NCBI RefSeq assembly: GCF_037975245.1
Contig: NC_092572.1
Location: 21,628,489-21,688,488, forward strand
From: Apostichopus japonicus
Taxonomy: Eukaryota > Echinodermata > Holothuroidea > Aspidochirotida > Stichopodidae
DNA: 60,000 nt
Direction of reading: 5' to 3'
A program made the position numbers and the translations under genes. Shown piece after piece: positions 12,591 to 25,900 of this stretch; positions within the stretch are counted from its first letter, which is position 1; every line of letters starts with the position of its first letter. The notes below the pieces were generated by a model that was not told the origin of the DNA, did no database searches, and saw only the letters and a list, made by a program, of their open reading frames with translations.

Positions 12591-14268
12591 CAGCAGGGTT
12601 TACCTCCGCAATTAGATAGTTATCATGCAGGATAGTAGACCCGGATTTTCTCATTGGTACCAATTGGTGTTTTCTCTGTAATATATCATTATTAGTATAC
12701 TTTATATGTTGAGCGTAAAGTTGAAAGACTGTATAACAACACATGCAACTTTGATCTTTCAATGGTTATATGAAAATACCCTTTCTTCATTCTCTTGGTA
12801 TAAAAAACTTCAAAAGTTTCTGAAATATTCATATAACTATAGACAACATTAACAGAGTCAGTCAATTGAAAGTTATGGAACGAAACAACCCTACTGTGCT
12901 AACCACACTACTAAATTCCTCTATATATAAGTTACACATTAACTCATAGGTTTCTTATTCGATAAATGTTTACTTCATATTTTCTTGTTACAGCTAGTGT
13001 TGTAATTTATCCATTCCATGGATGCCAAAATGTCAGTTAAACTCAGTCTTTAATTATTATAAACAGTAAGATACTTTTTTATTACACACCTCTATACGTT
13101 CTCTTTCGTGTACATTGTATAACATTTTGGTGGCTACCGTAACTTTACCCTCATTTTCTGTTAACAGGAGCACTATTTTTCTTCCATTCATCAAGCTTAG
13201 ATGATATTCAAAGCTAAAGTAATATAAAGGTTGAATTAACGAATAAATTTCTGTGTGCGCCTTTTCTTGTACATCATTGTGCAATTTTGTTTAAAGATGA
13301 ATATATTACAACACAATCGTGTAATGCATATATTGACCTCGTAGTTAAGTCAAACACGTATCACAGTGTAAGCCTCCATATATAATTACCAGACCAGGTT
13401 ACAATTACGTCATAGGATTCCTTGTCATCTTTCTTATGTTGTTCTTTATTTCCTCGGGACCCCGTAATCTTTGCGAGGGCCAGACCACTGTATTCCCTGA
13501 ACCCTCTCGTCATACATGACAACAGCGGCCATCTTTTCCTTCTTTTAGTCTTAGCAAATTAATGAGGAGGTAGGAGCAAGGGCTTCTGAAGTCAAACTAT
13601 TTCCCACATCCAATAGTAATCATCGCCAAGTATATCATATCTCTATCTGACCACAGTAAATGTTAATCAGCATATTAGATTGTAACGTAGTAGGACGTTT
13701 TTGACCCGCTGTATAGGTTCCCCATGTACATGCTTTGAAAACAAATTAAACACAATTATCATGGGAAGTGGCGGGATAGTTTCCCTTCCGAATAATTGCC
13801 GTTGATATCTTCGCTGATAATTAGTTTACAGGTTATGTAGGTATTGAATGTTCATAGAACCTAATACCATTTTCAATCGTCTCTCATAAACTGATTCCTT
13901 ACTGATTCTCTCATAGGTTCCTTGTATGAAAGTTTATACTACAACAAGAAAACAATATTTGTTTAATACTTCGTTCTAGCATGATCTGCCGTATCATGGG
14001 AGTATTTCTAACTCTAAGACTCGTACATATTTCTTCCAACACACGGCAGTTGATTGGTTGTTGCCACTTCAGTTTCATATCGTTAGTTTCTTGTAAGAGC
14101 TTACTAAGTTCGTTGAGGCTTAAGAAAGATTATTTATCCAATTTCCAGCAGAGTGACATAGCTTCATACCTGTAAAATAATACAGTTAACGTGTTCTAGG
14201 AATCAAGTCAGAGCCCAAACAGTATAGTATCTGGTGCCAATTACCCCCCACCTTATACCCCATACACA

Positions 14269-14935
14269 CACACATTCATTTCTTATTTACTGCTGGGCTT
14301 GCCTATAAGAGTGGTTATCTTGTGTAAGTTGTCAGATTCAAAGGCACCAGGAGTGCACTCTGTACAATCATAACACTTAGGTAATACGCCCTCATTGACA
14401 GTTATACATAGCAAGTTTAAACGCATTCACAAACCAGTAGAATCACTGCGGTCGACTGGTACGGACTTTGGTCTGTGGCACAAGATCCGGTGTTCGATTC
14501 CTATATACCTTCGCATGATGAGTCCCAAAAGGACGAAACCGGTCGTGAAGTGGAATTTTTCTGGTGTGTTGTTCTTTATTTATTTACTATATATCAGTCA
14601 TACCACTTGCTACACATTCATTTCTTTTTACGGCTTGGCTTGCCTATAAAGAGTGATTATTCTGTGTAAATTGTCAGATTCAAAGCACCAGGGGTGCACT
14701 CTGTACAATCATAACACTTGGGTAATAATGACAGTTATACAAAGCCAAATTATACACATCCACACACCAGTAGAATCACTGTGGTCGAGTGGTACGGACT
14801 TCGGTCTGTGGCACAAGATCCGGGGTTCGATTCCTATATACCTTTGCCTGTTGACTCCCAAAAGGACGAAACCGGTCGTGAGGTACGTGGAATGTTTCTG
14901 GTGTATTGTTCTTTATTTATTTAAAGTCTGTTCAA
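14269..14935 (+). repeat. Tandem pair of tRNA-derived SINE units
   Basis: Two about 340-bp units (about 14269-14610 and 14611-14935) share the same order: a cacattcatttc start, an aaaggcacc-type block, and a tRNA-like part. In the second unit an A-box-like tggtcgagtggtacgg is at 14781 and a B-box-like gggttcgattcc at 14823. Both end in an A/T-rich gttctttatttattta tail. A related sequence lies at 56100-56352. Confidence 0.75.
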
Positions 14936-15129
14936 AGTATCTCTTTCGAGATCCGGCTTTAGGAATCACAAATGATTTCGAGTTAGTTAGAATCATGTAG
15001 CATCTCTAGAGTAAGGCAAATATGTGACCAAAAACAGAACTAGTATTGTTCGATACAGGTGACAAACGCCTACAGTGGTATTACGTCCTCCTTATCGGTT
15101 TCAAACCTCTGGACATACAATCAGCGTCC

Positions 15130-15215
15130 ATAAGCTAGTGTTTAGGGTGTCCGTATATAAAGCCGGAGGCCCAGGTTCGAACCCCGGTGGAGGCAGAAAG
15201 TTTTTTCACTGTTCT
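15130..15215 (+). repeat. tRNA-like SINE fragment (different family)
   Basis: A B-box with flanking stem sequence (ggttcgaaccccggtgg) resembles the 3' half of a tRNA. No complete cloverleaf or 5' half is seen, so a SINE head is more likely than a tRNA gene. Confidence 0.45.
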
Positions 15216-16394
15216 TGACTTTCCATCTCATTACGATTTGAATTATATAAATAGTCGACACCAGTTTTCACCAAAAGAAATTTCAATGACTCCAAATGTT
15301 TTCACAATTGTTTCATCTTCGGAAAGATCAGTTATGAGTCAAAAAAAGCATTTCCATTCATCGCCAGTTCTTGTCGTTTCTTTAAAATTTGAGACGAAAG
15401 TGATTTAACTCAATTTCCTTCCATTATGTTAAAAAATATACCCAGTAATTAGTAAAGCTTAATCCTTCAGAATAGCAAACATGAAACAACTATAATGATT
15501 CGAAATACATATATCGAGAAAATATTAACTCTTTTTGACGATACCAAAAGACGAATCCTGCTCTTATTTCCTGTTCAGACAGAGAAGAGTGTATTGAGCT
15601 AATTGTCTTTATATTTGATGAGTATACAGGCACGGTTTGGAAACAGGGTAAGAACAGCATTTTCATTTTGAATGTTAAACTCTAGGGAATAGGGGACATA
15701 AAATATCTGTTACAAAGAGTATAGTGCAAGGTTTCTGAGTTTGTGTTGGTAACTCCTTGTACCTCGTTATCTTGAATGTGTTACCTTAACAAGAGGTTCG
15801 CCTCTTTTTGGAAGTATATTTTAAAAGGCTACTAAACACTAATTTAGAAATATGGTAAAAGGCTGAAAAAACACCCATTACCTGAAGAACTCAAGATGTG
15901 AACGTAATTTTCATCAGTTTGTACCTGTATGTAACATTACTTTTACTTCTCTAAAGAGAGATCATCGTAGAATTCTCAATCTTTGGAATTTAAAGTGTAG
16001 TGAATTATTACCCGAGGAGAAAGGTTATAACTGTAGAAGTGCCCGAAAACACCAATATTATTCAAATTAAGTAATGCTTGGAAGTAAAATGAAAATGCCT
16101 TCCAAAAACAGATTAGTTGTAGAAACATGGACATTATCCATAGTAGTCCATTCTCCATGGATTTCTTTCTGTAGTCGCATTCTCGGTAAAGAGTTCGAAT
16201 GTGTCTCTTACATGTCTTTCATCACCTAGGTGATAAGGCATCAGTTTGTAAAAAAAATACCAGACTATCGATAAGAGTATATCAGGGTTCAACGTAGCAA
16301 TTAAATTTCAGTCGACAAGTAGAGAAACATTAAATATGCTGGAAAGAACATCACCAATGAGTCTCTGCAATTCTTCATTTCATGTTACCTTGAA

Positions 16395-16640
16395 CTTGAA
16401 GCAAAAAGTTCCGTAGATTAGCATTCCCTGTACTATAGTAAGTGATGTATGAATATGTTCCACCATTTCTAGTGTTACATTTGAGATTGTTAACACGTGT
16501 AAAGTACTTCTTAGTTTGGTATGATACTGTCCTTAGGTCATTTCAGTTGACTTTGCTGGATCTAGTCTAAGAGTATCAGCGGTTCTCCATCTTTCTCAGG
16601 TATCATGTTGACTCAATCCAGTGTACAGCATTCCTTTGCC
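16395..16640 (-). pseudogene. Isolated Ig-like (first-domain type) pseudoexon
   Basis: Read on the minus strand it is homologous to gene C exon 26741-27034: LEKDGEPLILRLDPAKS upstream and NGGTYSYITYYSTGNAN downstream, then a LLQVQG end and a gtaacatg donor-like site. The two parts are in different frames and stops interrupt it, for example after STEMT. No neighbouring Ig exon was found. Confidence 0.75.
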
Positions 16641-17546
16641 ATTCTAATTCAAAGTCGTCACTGATTGGCGCTGTATATTCCGTGTGCAATCATATTTAAA
16701 CATTTAAAATACAAGCACGCATCGTGTTTTCTTCTTGTTCATGATATCAGTCATGACATAAATATTTCAGATTGTATACTTCAAGCAGCCAATGGAAACT
16801 AAATAAACATATGGAAGGCCGTGGTTCCTGTTAGTCTATTAATATATATATGAAGAAAATATAAATTTACCTAAAGTTTCGTGAAGTAAAACCTTACAGA
16901 CAAGATATCGAACATTGCGACATCCTTTAATGTATAACCTTGTCTATACATAGACCTGCTACTGCCTCTTGAGTCTCTAGTCAGCTTTTTTTGAGAATGA
17001 TTGCTTTTGTGATGGACTGGGGTCATTACTCTTTCTAAACTTACAATATAGTGCTTTTTTAACTGCATTTACAATCACGGAGAAAACTTAACAACTCTTA
17101 ATAACACCCAACTTCATAGATAATATAAGAATTTCACTAACATATTAACTCTGTCTCTCTTTGGGACGTTCATAAAAGACATGTCTCGAAAGTAAAAGAT
17201 ATATTGTAACCTCGGTGTGCAAGAAAATTGCTTTCAAAATTTTAAAAACACACAATCCTTGCTTCCGGGATCATAAATGGACTTTACACATAGAATTAAC
17301 ATATTCATTGTAACGTTATATGTATGTGTATGTGTATTGTAATGTGCATTAATATATAGAACAATTTTTCGACCTTAATGTATGTGTGCATGCTTTGCTA
17401 AATTTTTTCTAAATAATAAACAACACGTTAAAGAGTGCTTTGTTTATTAAAATTACATGCAACGACGGTATCATAAAAAATGGCAACGGGGACTGTCTTG
17501 GAAGTTGTAATTTATATCGACTGTCAGTAGATATCCTTAACTGTGG

Positions 17547-17903
17547 ATGTCATCCCTGAATGACATTTGCTTAAAGCACGATGATCCATATGCCATTGGA
17601 TACGAGTGTAAAGGAGCCGAGGCTGTTCCTTACACCAAAGCTATGAAATCTCCTACAACGTATACCATCAACGAGCACTTTCGACGACCAGTGCGTGCAC
17701 GTTTAATTATATTTATCGTTGCACCAACTGCACTCATGTTCTGTAAAACAGTGTTGCACTATCACATCAGCTGCTATGCTAAGCAATCATCGTCAACCAC
17801 CTTTTCACTCCTTTTAAAGAGTTTAGAAACAAGGAACATGCATGTGACCAAAAATCACCGTCTTTCCTTTATAAAGATAAAAAGGAAACGAACAACATCT
17901 TGA
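17547..17903 (+). CDS. Hypothetical open frame, possibly an exon
   Basis: An open frame of 118 codons. Its first half has several tyrosines in polar contexts (DDPYAIGYEC, AVPYTKAM, TTYTINEHF), as expected of a signalling tail, and an AG acceptor candidate precedes position 17577 in the phase gene A would need. A gtgcgt donor-like site follows FRRP. No family is recognised and there is no paralogous copy in the window, so it may be chance. Confidence 0.2.
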   Translation: MSSLNDICLKHDDPYAIGYECKGAEAVPYTKAMKSPTTYTINEHFRRPVRARLIIFIVAPTALMFCKTVLHYHISCYAKQSSSTTFSLLLKSLETRNMHVTKNHRLSFIKIKRKRTTS

Positions 17904-19507
17904 GATGATTACCGTGACTTTTGTGATTGTTATTCCTGTGTGACAGATGGATGAAGTATTCCACCCCCACCCCACCTCCTCCGAGTATTTTGTCCGGTAT
18001 AATCTCAACTATCTTAGTTTTTGCGGTAGGGTACTGTACAGTATAGAATGTCATACATATGCAGCTGTATGGTAGAAATGTGATTGTTCCTATACTCTGC
18101 ACAGAGCATCACATCCATGCCGTTTAAGTTGGTAAAAACAGAGAAACATGAATCGCAGTTGTTTACACTGTTCACAATGGTGGATTAAAAGATGTGACAT
18201 TTTGTGATATAACATATGGTCATTGCTGTACAATGCATCAGAAAGTTGATGACTTAAATGAAGTTTAATTAACAGTAACACGTAAAGGGCGGCTCCACCC
18301 CTCCCACTCTCCAAAGAACCAACTTTATACAATTTATACCAGAAACCGTAGAGTATACACAAGCGTAGAATACTTACACAAAGGGAGATGCTAGTAATCG
18401 TTCACTGTGTGACAATATACAAGGAGCTGAGAGCCATCTTAACACTAGGCTATAGCCATCTTAGCACTGGGCTATTTACATATTAGAACTAAGCTGTAGC
18501 TTTTATACTGACTGAAATTGTTACACAATGAAATATTATGCTATACATAAACGATAGAGACAGGCTTTGGTTCAGAGGATATGTACAGTAAAACAGAAGA
18601 ATGTGCTTAAATCCAACTACATAAGCAAACCTTATCGTGTTTGCATTTGCGCCCTCTATTATTCATAGCCTCCGCTTTTAATTGTTCGGGACTAAGGTTA
18701 TATGCACATCTTTTGATTGTATTCCTATTAATTGTAAATATATATTCTAACAACGCATATATTTATTGTAATATGCATTTCGTGTAATTACATCATATAA
18801 TCAATGAATCCATGGAACCCACATAACAACAATTACTCAAACGAGTGTGTGTGTTAGTATGTAACATGTCACATCACAAAAAAATACTGCCTTATACAAA
18901 GGAAATTACCTGTTGACATAAACCTATGTGAGAGACCGCAGTATGTTTACTTTTTAAATACAAAGTATGTGATGATCAAGTTAGTCAATAAATCTACCTT
19001 TTTATTATTATTAATTTATTATTATTATTTTAATTCCCGTTCAAAGATGATTAAACCAAGTAATCTACCTTCATTTTCTGCTATAATTATTCTTTATGTC
19101 AGTAGCAGTGCCATTACCCCAAAAGGAGGGAGTTAGTTTCTTTCTAACTTCGGATAGTGAAATTGCACTACTTTACAGGGTTTGCTACTATAAAATCCTA
19201 CTAAAATAATGCTAATATTTAATAATATTCATTAATACTTATTACAAGAATTAACAAATCAGAACTCCGTATAGGTCTAGCTTTACAATTTCAACGTATT
19301 CAACAAGTAGAAGGTGGTGAAAGTAATAAACAAAGAGGCAAAGTACAAACTGTTTTGATGATATACTTTTTAAGAATCAAGAAAAAAGGCGGCACTGAAA
19401 TATTTATTGCGTTATGTTTGCTTTAGCTTGTTTAGTACCAAGCTTTGTTATCTACGTTTCTTCAACATTGAGTGGTGTTCATGTCTCCATTATCTTTCAT
19501 CTCTCTT

Positions 19508-19560
19508 TCTTTTCCTCCTCCTCCTCCTTCTCCTCCTCCTCCTACTCTCTCTCTCTTTAT
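19508..19560. repeat. TCC/CT-rich microsatellite
   Basis: A run of tcc triplets passes into ctctctctct on the plus strand. Confidence 0.85.
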
Positions 19561-19849
19561 CTTGGTAAGAGGATGAAAATAAAGGAAATTAATTCTCAGG
19601 TCAACGTTTTGTGATAACTTTTTGCTTTTTGTTGACACACAACTACCATGACTATATAGTGCTCAGAAAATATATTTAGTAAAATATAATTATGACGATT
19701 GCCTGATAATTACGTAACTGCAAAATTTGTGATTTCTTTTTATGAAAACAGGAAGTCCATTCCTACTTCCATGTTTATATTTTAGAGCATAAACGTGCTG
19801 AAGAATTCATCTATGATTAAAATCCCCGGGACAGGTTTTTTAAAAGTCT

Positions 19850-19855
19850 TTTATT
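19850..19855 (-). terminator. Likely poly(A) signal of gene C
   Basis: AATAAA on the minus strand about 35 bases after the gene C stop codon (19889-19891). Placement fits a very short 3' UTR. Confidence 0.6.
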
Positions 19856-19888
19856 GAAGTTTTTCGTTACTCACGAAATAATGCGAAT

Positions 19889-22249
19889 TTAATCACTATA
19901 AGCACATTCTGGAGCTCGATCGTCAATGTAAATATTGGCGACCTGGTGGTTTGCATCGTCACGTTCACAAATAGAGGCTGTTTCCGGACTTAATCTGAAA
20001 TGAATATACAATATAATATATGTTTTTATTGGTAGTGTTACATTCGAGGCAGAGGTAAAACATTTGTTTCCGGATGTCGTTTCCAGGAGGATCTGACTTT
20101 ACGATCATTGAAACTACGCACAGCTGATTATTACATAACTTTGTAATTACCATATTACTTACCTTGCATATCCATTTATATCTAGCTCTGGGCCATCTGC
20201 AAAATCATCTAATGAAAGTAATGTAAATTATTCATGTTAATACTTGATATTGCAAATTAAATATTCACGAAGCTGTTAATCAAATCAAGTTTTGAAGTCA
20301 CATGATTTTTTGTTGTCATTAGCTTCTCCTTAAATCTCCGATAAGTACCCAGAATGTCATCGAAAAGAAATTTTAAGTTTGGTTGCTTAATTCTAAGAGA
20401 AAAATAATAATTTAAGAACAATGGTAACTTGTCACTTCCGAAAAAATAAAATAAAACGCTTTTTTTTGGCAGTTTAAGCAACCTCAATTTACCTCTATAT
20501 TTCTTCCTGTTCATGAGATATATAATGAAAGAGAATATATGATAAACCTCTTACCCTGTGGATCTTGGTAAGAAACGGACAGCTTCCGACCGGAGTTCCC
20601 TCCCAAACTTCAAATTCAAATTCATATCATAATAATATGAAAATAGTATTCAAAGGTTATAAAATGATATTCTCAACTATATAGTCTTTTGCACATATAA
20701 ATGATGAAAGGTGAAGAATATATCAATTTGAATGCTAGAGACTATTGTTCTTAGACTCTAAGACTTTTTTCAAATAAAGGTGAATGGGTGAAACATATTT
20801 AAGTGGCGATATCGATCTGCAACAAAACTGAACGTTTACAATAATACAGGTATAATGACCTAACTTGAGCCATTTTTGAAAACAAATCGCAACAATGCAT
20901 TATGATATACTCATATAGACTATAGTAAACGAACATCTTCTGGCGAAACGCTATATGGTGTAAACATATTCAATTATGTTACATTCCTTCGTAGAAATTT
21001 GCCCTATTTGAAGGATCAAACAGACTGAAAGATCTCTTTCTTCAACTCAATTAGCAGTATTTCAAATTATGGTAACAATTTGACATCAAATTCTAAGTTA
21101 AATGTTTCGATGGCTTGATCGCAAAATAAACGACATATTCATGTGTGTAGTTACCATTGTTCGTAGCAGTGGTCATAAACTACGGGTCTTTCCGAATCGA
21201 CGTTACCTACAAAGCAGAATAAAAAACTGTTAACATAGAACTATTCAATTATAAATACCAGCTCCTTAACATTTCGTCGATTCTGAGCCAATGCTGAACA
21301 ACTTCACACTTAACCTGTTTTTAAAGTGGACGTTACATTCATTCGTAATCAAATCAAACGTTTTTTCACAACTTTTTGGATATATCTTTCATTGTACGCA
21401 ACACATCACTATGTGACTAACTCTGCATATGCATCATCGAATTAACATACCTTCTTTACACGGGTTAGCAGGAAGGTCCCTATGTAACATTATGTTTTTC
21501 ACATCTAGAGCATGATTTGCTCTCACTACATCTGGAAAGTCCACTGTATCAAACCTGGGATGCAATCTTCTCGAGTATCTCAAAGTAAACAATAATACAA
21601 TTAAAGATATGTACTCGATATATGAAGGTTGTGTTGATAGAAGTATGGTATTTAAATGGCTTTTATTTCCCAAAATCTAAAAAAGTGAATGATTATTGTA
21701 GATAAATTAATTTGTCAAATGTGAATTGATTCAACTTTGAATGCATAATTAGAATAATTTCATTCCCTCTGTTAAGAGTCAACAAAACCTATCGAATTTC
21801 AATTTTATACACCAATACATGTAAGAGATAGGAGAAAAAGGTGTTATTGTTTATTCACATTTCAAAAAGACTGAAGAACAAGCCTGACAATAGCATGATT
21901 CAGCCATTCATATTTAAGTCTTTAATGTCTGCTTTATGTCCTTTTTTGTTGTGTTTCTTAAAAAGAGAGCTTGCTATATAAATACTGCATTGTTGTTTTC
22001 TAAAATTGGCAAATTTATTAGCAACTATAGACTGTTGATTGAAGTGAGAACAAACTACACATGAACAAACATAAAATCAAATGTTGTAACACCTACAAAC
22101 ATGTTTAAATCACACAATATTTAGAGCAATGGAGGCAAGGACTGGGATTATACAACATAACCGTTTTGATGAGGTAAAGGTATGTTTTGATTCGTATCTT
22201 CTTTAATTGTTTGTGTCTTACCGTCTCGATAACTTTGTAATTTGCCTTC
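19889..22249 (-). CDS. Gene C cytoplasmic tail exons (six)
   Basis: Exons 22222-22249, 21451-21578, 21155-21206, 20555-20607, 20163-20208 and 19889-19994. They encode RRQITKLSRRYSRR, a TVDFPDVVRANHAL motif shared with gene B, PVVYDHCYEQCL, KLSVSYQDPQ, LDINGYARLSPE and VANIYIDD, ending ECAYSD. Exon lengths 52, 53 and 46 nt equal those of gene B. Tyrosine motifs such as YARL could bind SH2 domains if phosphorylated; that is inference. Confidence 0.75.
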
Positions 22250-22899
22250 CTGCACATCATAGTAGAATGAAAGAAAATGAATTTGATTAAAAATCACATA
22301 GTTCATGTTATAATCATTAATTAAACAATTTAAGAAAAATGCATTTTTAGTTCAATTCTATCGTCCATTAATACAAAACTCGGCGTTTTAAAGTTTTTAA
22401 TTTTTAATTTGGTAATTTTTTACCATCAATTACAATAGATAAACAGATGATTTATTCTTACATTATACACCAAGAAGTACATTATTATAAATATAACTTA
22501 CGATTGTAAAAGAAAGTCAGGAATGAAATACCCAACACGACGAAGAGAATAACACAAATCAAAACTGGTTTCCGTGAAACTGGGCTCGATTCGTCCACAT
22601 CTGTGAGAGAGAAGTAAAGTCTAAGGGGTTGACGAAAGACAAAATAAGGAGTACCTTAAACGATTCTCCTAAAAACTGATCTTCATTGAATGAAGCAAAA
22701 CCATTGTGTGTCATATGTTGTACTTTTCTTTCCACTGCGAAGATTTATCGACGAAGGTACCAATGGGACATAAAAGTCCGATACATTTTCTTATACGTTC
22801 CTCCTTATATGTGAAATAATGATCCTATATCTTATTTCTATATGTTACATATATATAAATGTCACACACATATACATACATATATATATTTATATGGGC

Positions 22900-22946
<47 letters not shown>

Positions 22947-25900
22947 CGTCGGTATATATGCAAATGGTATCTCGAAATGTTGCTGGTAACTTACCGACTG
23001 CCTACACCTAACACTCACATAAAATTAGATAACTTTTAAATCTGTACTGGTACCCGTTAATTCCGAGCTTCTCTTAGATTCAAATCCTGTTATTGTTTAT
23101 AAAGTACGGAATTTACACGGCATTGATCACACTCTACACCATCAATAAGTGACTTATAATAAGTAATATATAGAATGCTAAGGTAGCATAAATCGTCTCA
23201 TTCTAAACAAATTTGAAACCAAATATGAAGAAGCTAAGGTAACGCATTTCGATAAATTTCTTATACATGATATTAACCTTTAGAAGTACAGCTCAAGGAT
23301 CGCAAGGATACAAATCCACCGAGATGTTCAGACAAAACAAATGTTTGAAAGCATTTGACTTAGGGACACCACCATATATTGACAAAGATTGGTTAATATG
23401 AAAAATGGCCATTAACGTTTTGAAAGCTATTAACGATTTACATTTAGTTCTGTGAAAAATGTTATATAAATTGAGGGGGATATAAACTAATAAGCATGGC
23501 AATATTGACGTATTGTTGATACCTATAACAGGGGATTCCTTCACTCCTTCACTATTTAGTCGCAGGATGCATGGTAATAGTTAATGATATGCTTTGTGTA
23601 CATTGAAAGCGCATATGCGTTTTTGGAACTGCAGTGGTAACCGCATTACTAGTGCGTGTTTGTGATCAGTGGAGTTCACACGATGCTTTACTAAACTTAC
23701 CTTGCCCCGCATACAAGACGGTTGTATTTGATTGTGCGGGTCGACCTATCCCATTATCCGCCATGCATCTATACATGCCCATGTAGTCATTGTAGACCTC
23801 GTCATAAGATAATGTCCAAACTGCTTGGTATCTCAATCTTCGCTTGGTTTGTGGAGATACTGAGTTACGTAAAGTAATCCATTCTTCATGAATTTTCTTT
23901 TGCAGTGAAATTGTCGGGAATGGATTTGAATACGCCTCGCACTCCACAGTAAAGTTACCATGCGGTGTGACGGTATCCGGAGTAGGCGAGACAACGATAT
24001 TGACTGTTGCTGCAACTGTGGAGAAACGAAACATCTTATGTACAGTATGGCCAGTAATGAAATGGAATTTAGTCTCAATGTAGTCACCACTGAGGGATTA
24101 CACCTTCCTAGTAACAAAGAAAAGTACTTTACTGCTTTCGGTGAAATATTATGTGGCAATTCGTTCATGCATGTTCTTTTGTCAGCCATCTGCTTCAAAC
24201 TGTCAATCAAATTTTAAGCTTGTAACATGTGACGTATTATCGCATCTAATGGTTCATTTTATACCTAATATTAATATGTAATTTCTATATGTAACCATAT
24301 TGTTTTTAATATACACATATCTTTTTTTTTATATAAAAACCATGCTAACCTTCTTAGCGAGACTTACATCACGATAACTAGTCATAACCGAAGAAGAATG
24401 ATAATTCAACACTCGTTACTTGTTTCAGAATATCAACGATGTAACACATCTTTACTAATAATTCATATGCCATAGTAACAGCTTAATACTCTTTTGAAGG
24501 ACCTATTTAAAATGAGTAATCAATAAACATTAGGTTTCACGCGGAAGAGGAAGTTACATATATGAGTTGTTCCTATAGTCATAAAAAGCTGTACTAGATC
24601 ACAATTTACACTCTCGATGATTGAAACAATAACATTTTGTCTTTGTGTCAGTCTGATCATTTTGAACTGTCAACTTAAGGAGTAAAGTCAAATATTTTTC
24701 AAACTTTGTCTGTGTTAGGAGCAGAAAAAAAGTCTATCTGGCTTTTATGTCATCACAAATACTCACACGTGACGTTTAATAGCACTGCATCAAAGACGAT
24801 ATCACCGATGCCATTGTTTACTTCACATCTATACCTGCCATATAGCATCCTTGTAAAGTTATCGAAAAGAAAAAAACTCTTTAATGTTGACCATTTTTCT
24901 GTGAAATACGTTTTCCGTTTGTCAAACTCTCCCGGCTTAACGATTCGCGTTAATGTAACGTTTGGCTTAGGGTTACCATCCGTTGAACACAGCAATGTTA
25001 TGTTAGCAAACTCCTCGAAGGTGCAACTCCTTTTAGTACACGTGTCAGTTCCTTTTACAGAAATATTGATGGTTGGTTGGTCTGTCAGTCATTTATAAAA
25101 CACAAAAGAAATATACATCATGTTAACAACTATGGAATGTAAGAAATAAAGAAATACAAACACATGTGGTTCTATCAACAAAGAAACCAACAGTTTTTTT
25201 TGATCACACACTTAAATAATATCTTTATTTTACAGCATGTATAGTTTTCAATGAGCATTGTAGAAAGTATTATAACTTACTCACAGAAGACATTTAGATG
25301 AGATGACGCAGACAGGTTCAAACCATTCTGTACCTCACAAATCATTTCCTTGCCATTGTGAATTCTCTGGCTCGTCAACTTTATTTGCCCACAATATCTA
25401 TATCCAGATACTGTTGCTATTTCAAGACTGTGCGTATTATCATGAACTATTCCTGTATCAACCATCCACGTCAACCGAGGTTCCATGGAACTTTTTACAC
25501 AGCACTGTGCCGTTATGGCCTCGCCTTCAGTTACGTCAGTGGTGACATTGAACAAGCCAGGTGAACCTAGTTCAAGATTATAGACAATTTGATTATCCAT
25601 TTTGCAAAATAAGGTATTCTTCAAAGTTTCCCCTTTGAAGAATATCCTTCAGGATGGTAACGTCTTACTCATTCATTTACCTACCTATGTTTTTCTCTCT
25701 CTATTAATCCTATTTTAAGAGTTGGTGCTACGTGCGAAGATAGACAATGGGCTCATTTTATTTTTTAATGGGCTACATTTTACTTGCTTACGTTTAGTTA
25801 TCTTTTCATTTTTTGTTATCTGGTTACATGTTGGTTCTTACATTCAAAATTAACACCTATGTTCTTTGTATAACAATAATATTCAAGAGGCTCTTGGGGA

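Larger units (their letters stand above)
11365..16394. other. Downstream of gene A; no gene recognised
   Basis: No further kinase or receptor exon could be recognised. The stretch holds a short tandem duplication (12476-12590), two tandem SINE units (14269-14935) and a tRNA-like SINE fragment near 15140. Gene A's terminal exon or 3' UTR may lie here. Short open frames have no recognisable motifs. Confidence 0.5.
16641..19888. other. Mostly non-coding; one tyrosine-rich open frame
   Basis: Intergenic between gene A (+) and gene C (-). Apart from the open frame at 17547-17903 and a TCC-rich microsatellite near 19508, no gene, domain or element was recognised. Confidence 0.4.

Noticed and set aside
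14781-14840. tRNA genes suggested by A and B boxes (also near 15165, 47230 and 56190)
   Set aside because: No complete cloverleaf with paired acceptor stem; sequences repeat with tails and so are SINE heads.
22842-23039. 65-codon open frame over the TA repeat
   Set aside because: Low-complexity translation of a microsatellite.
24706-25098. Plus-strand 130-codon open frame
   Set aside because: Antisense shadow of the gene C Ig domain 3 exon; the minus frame has the Ig motifs and splice sites.
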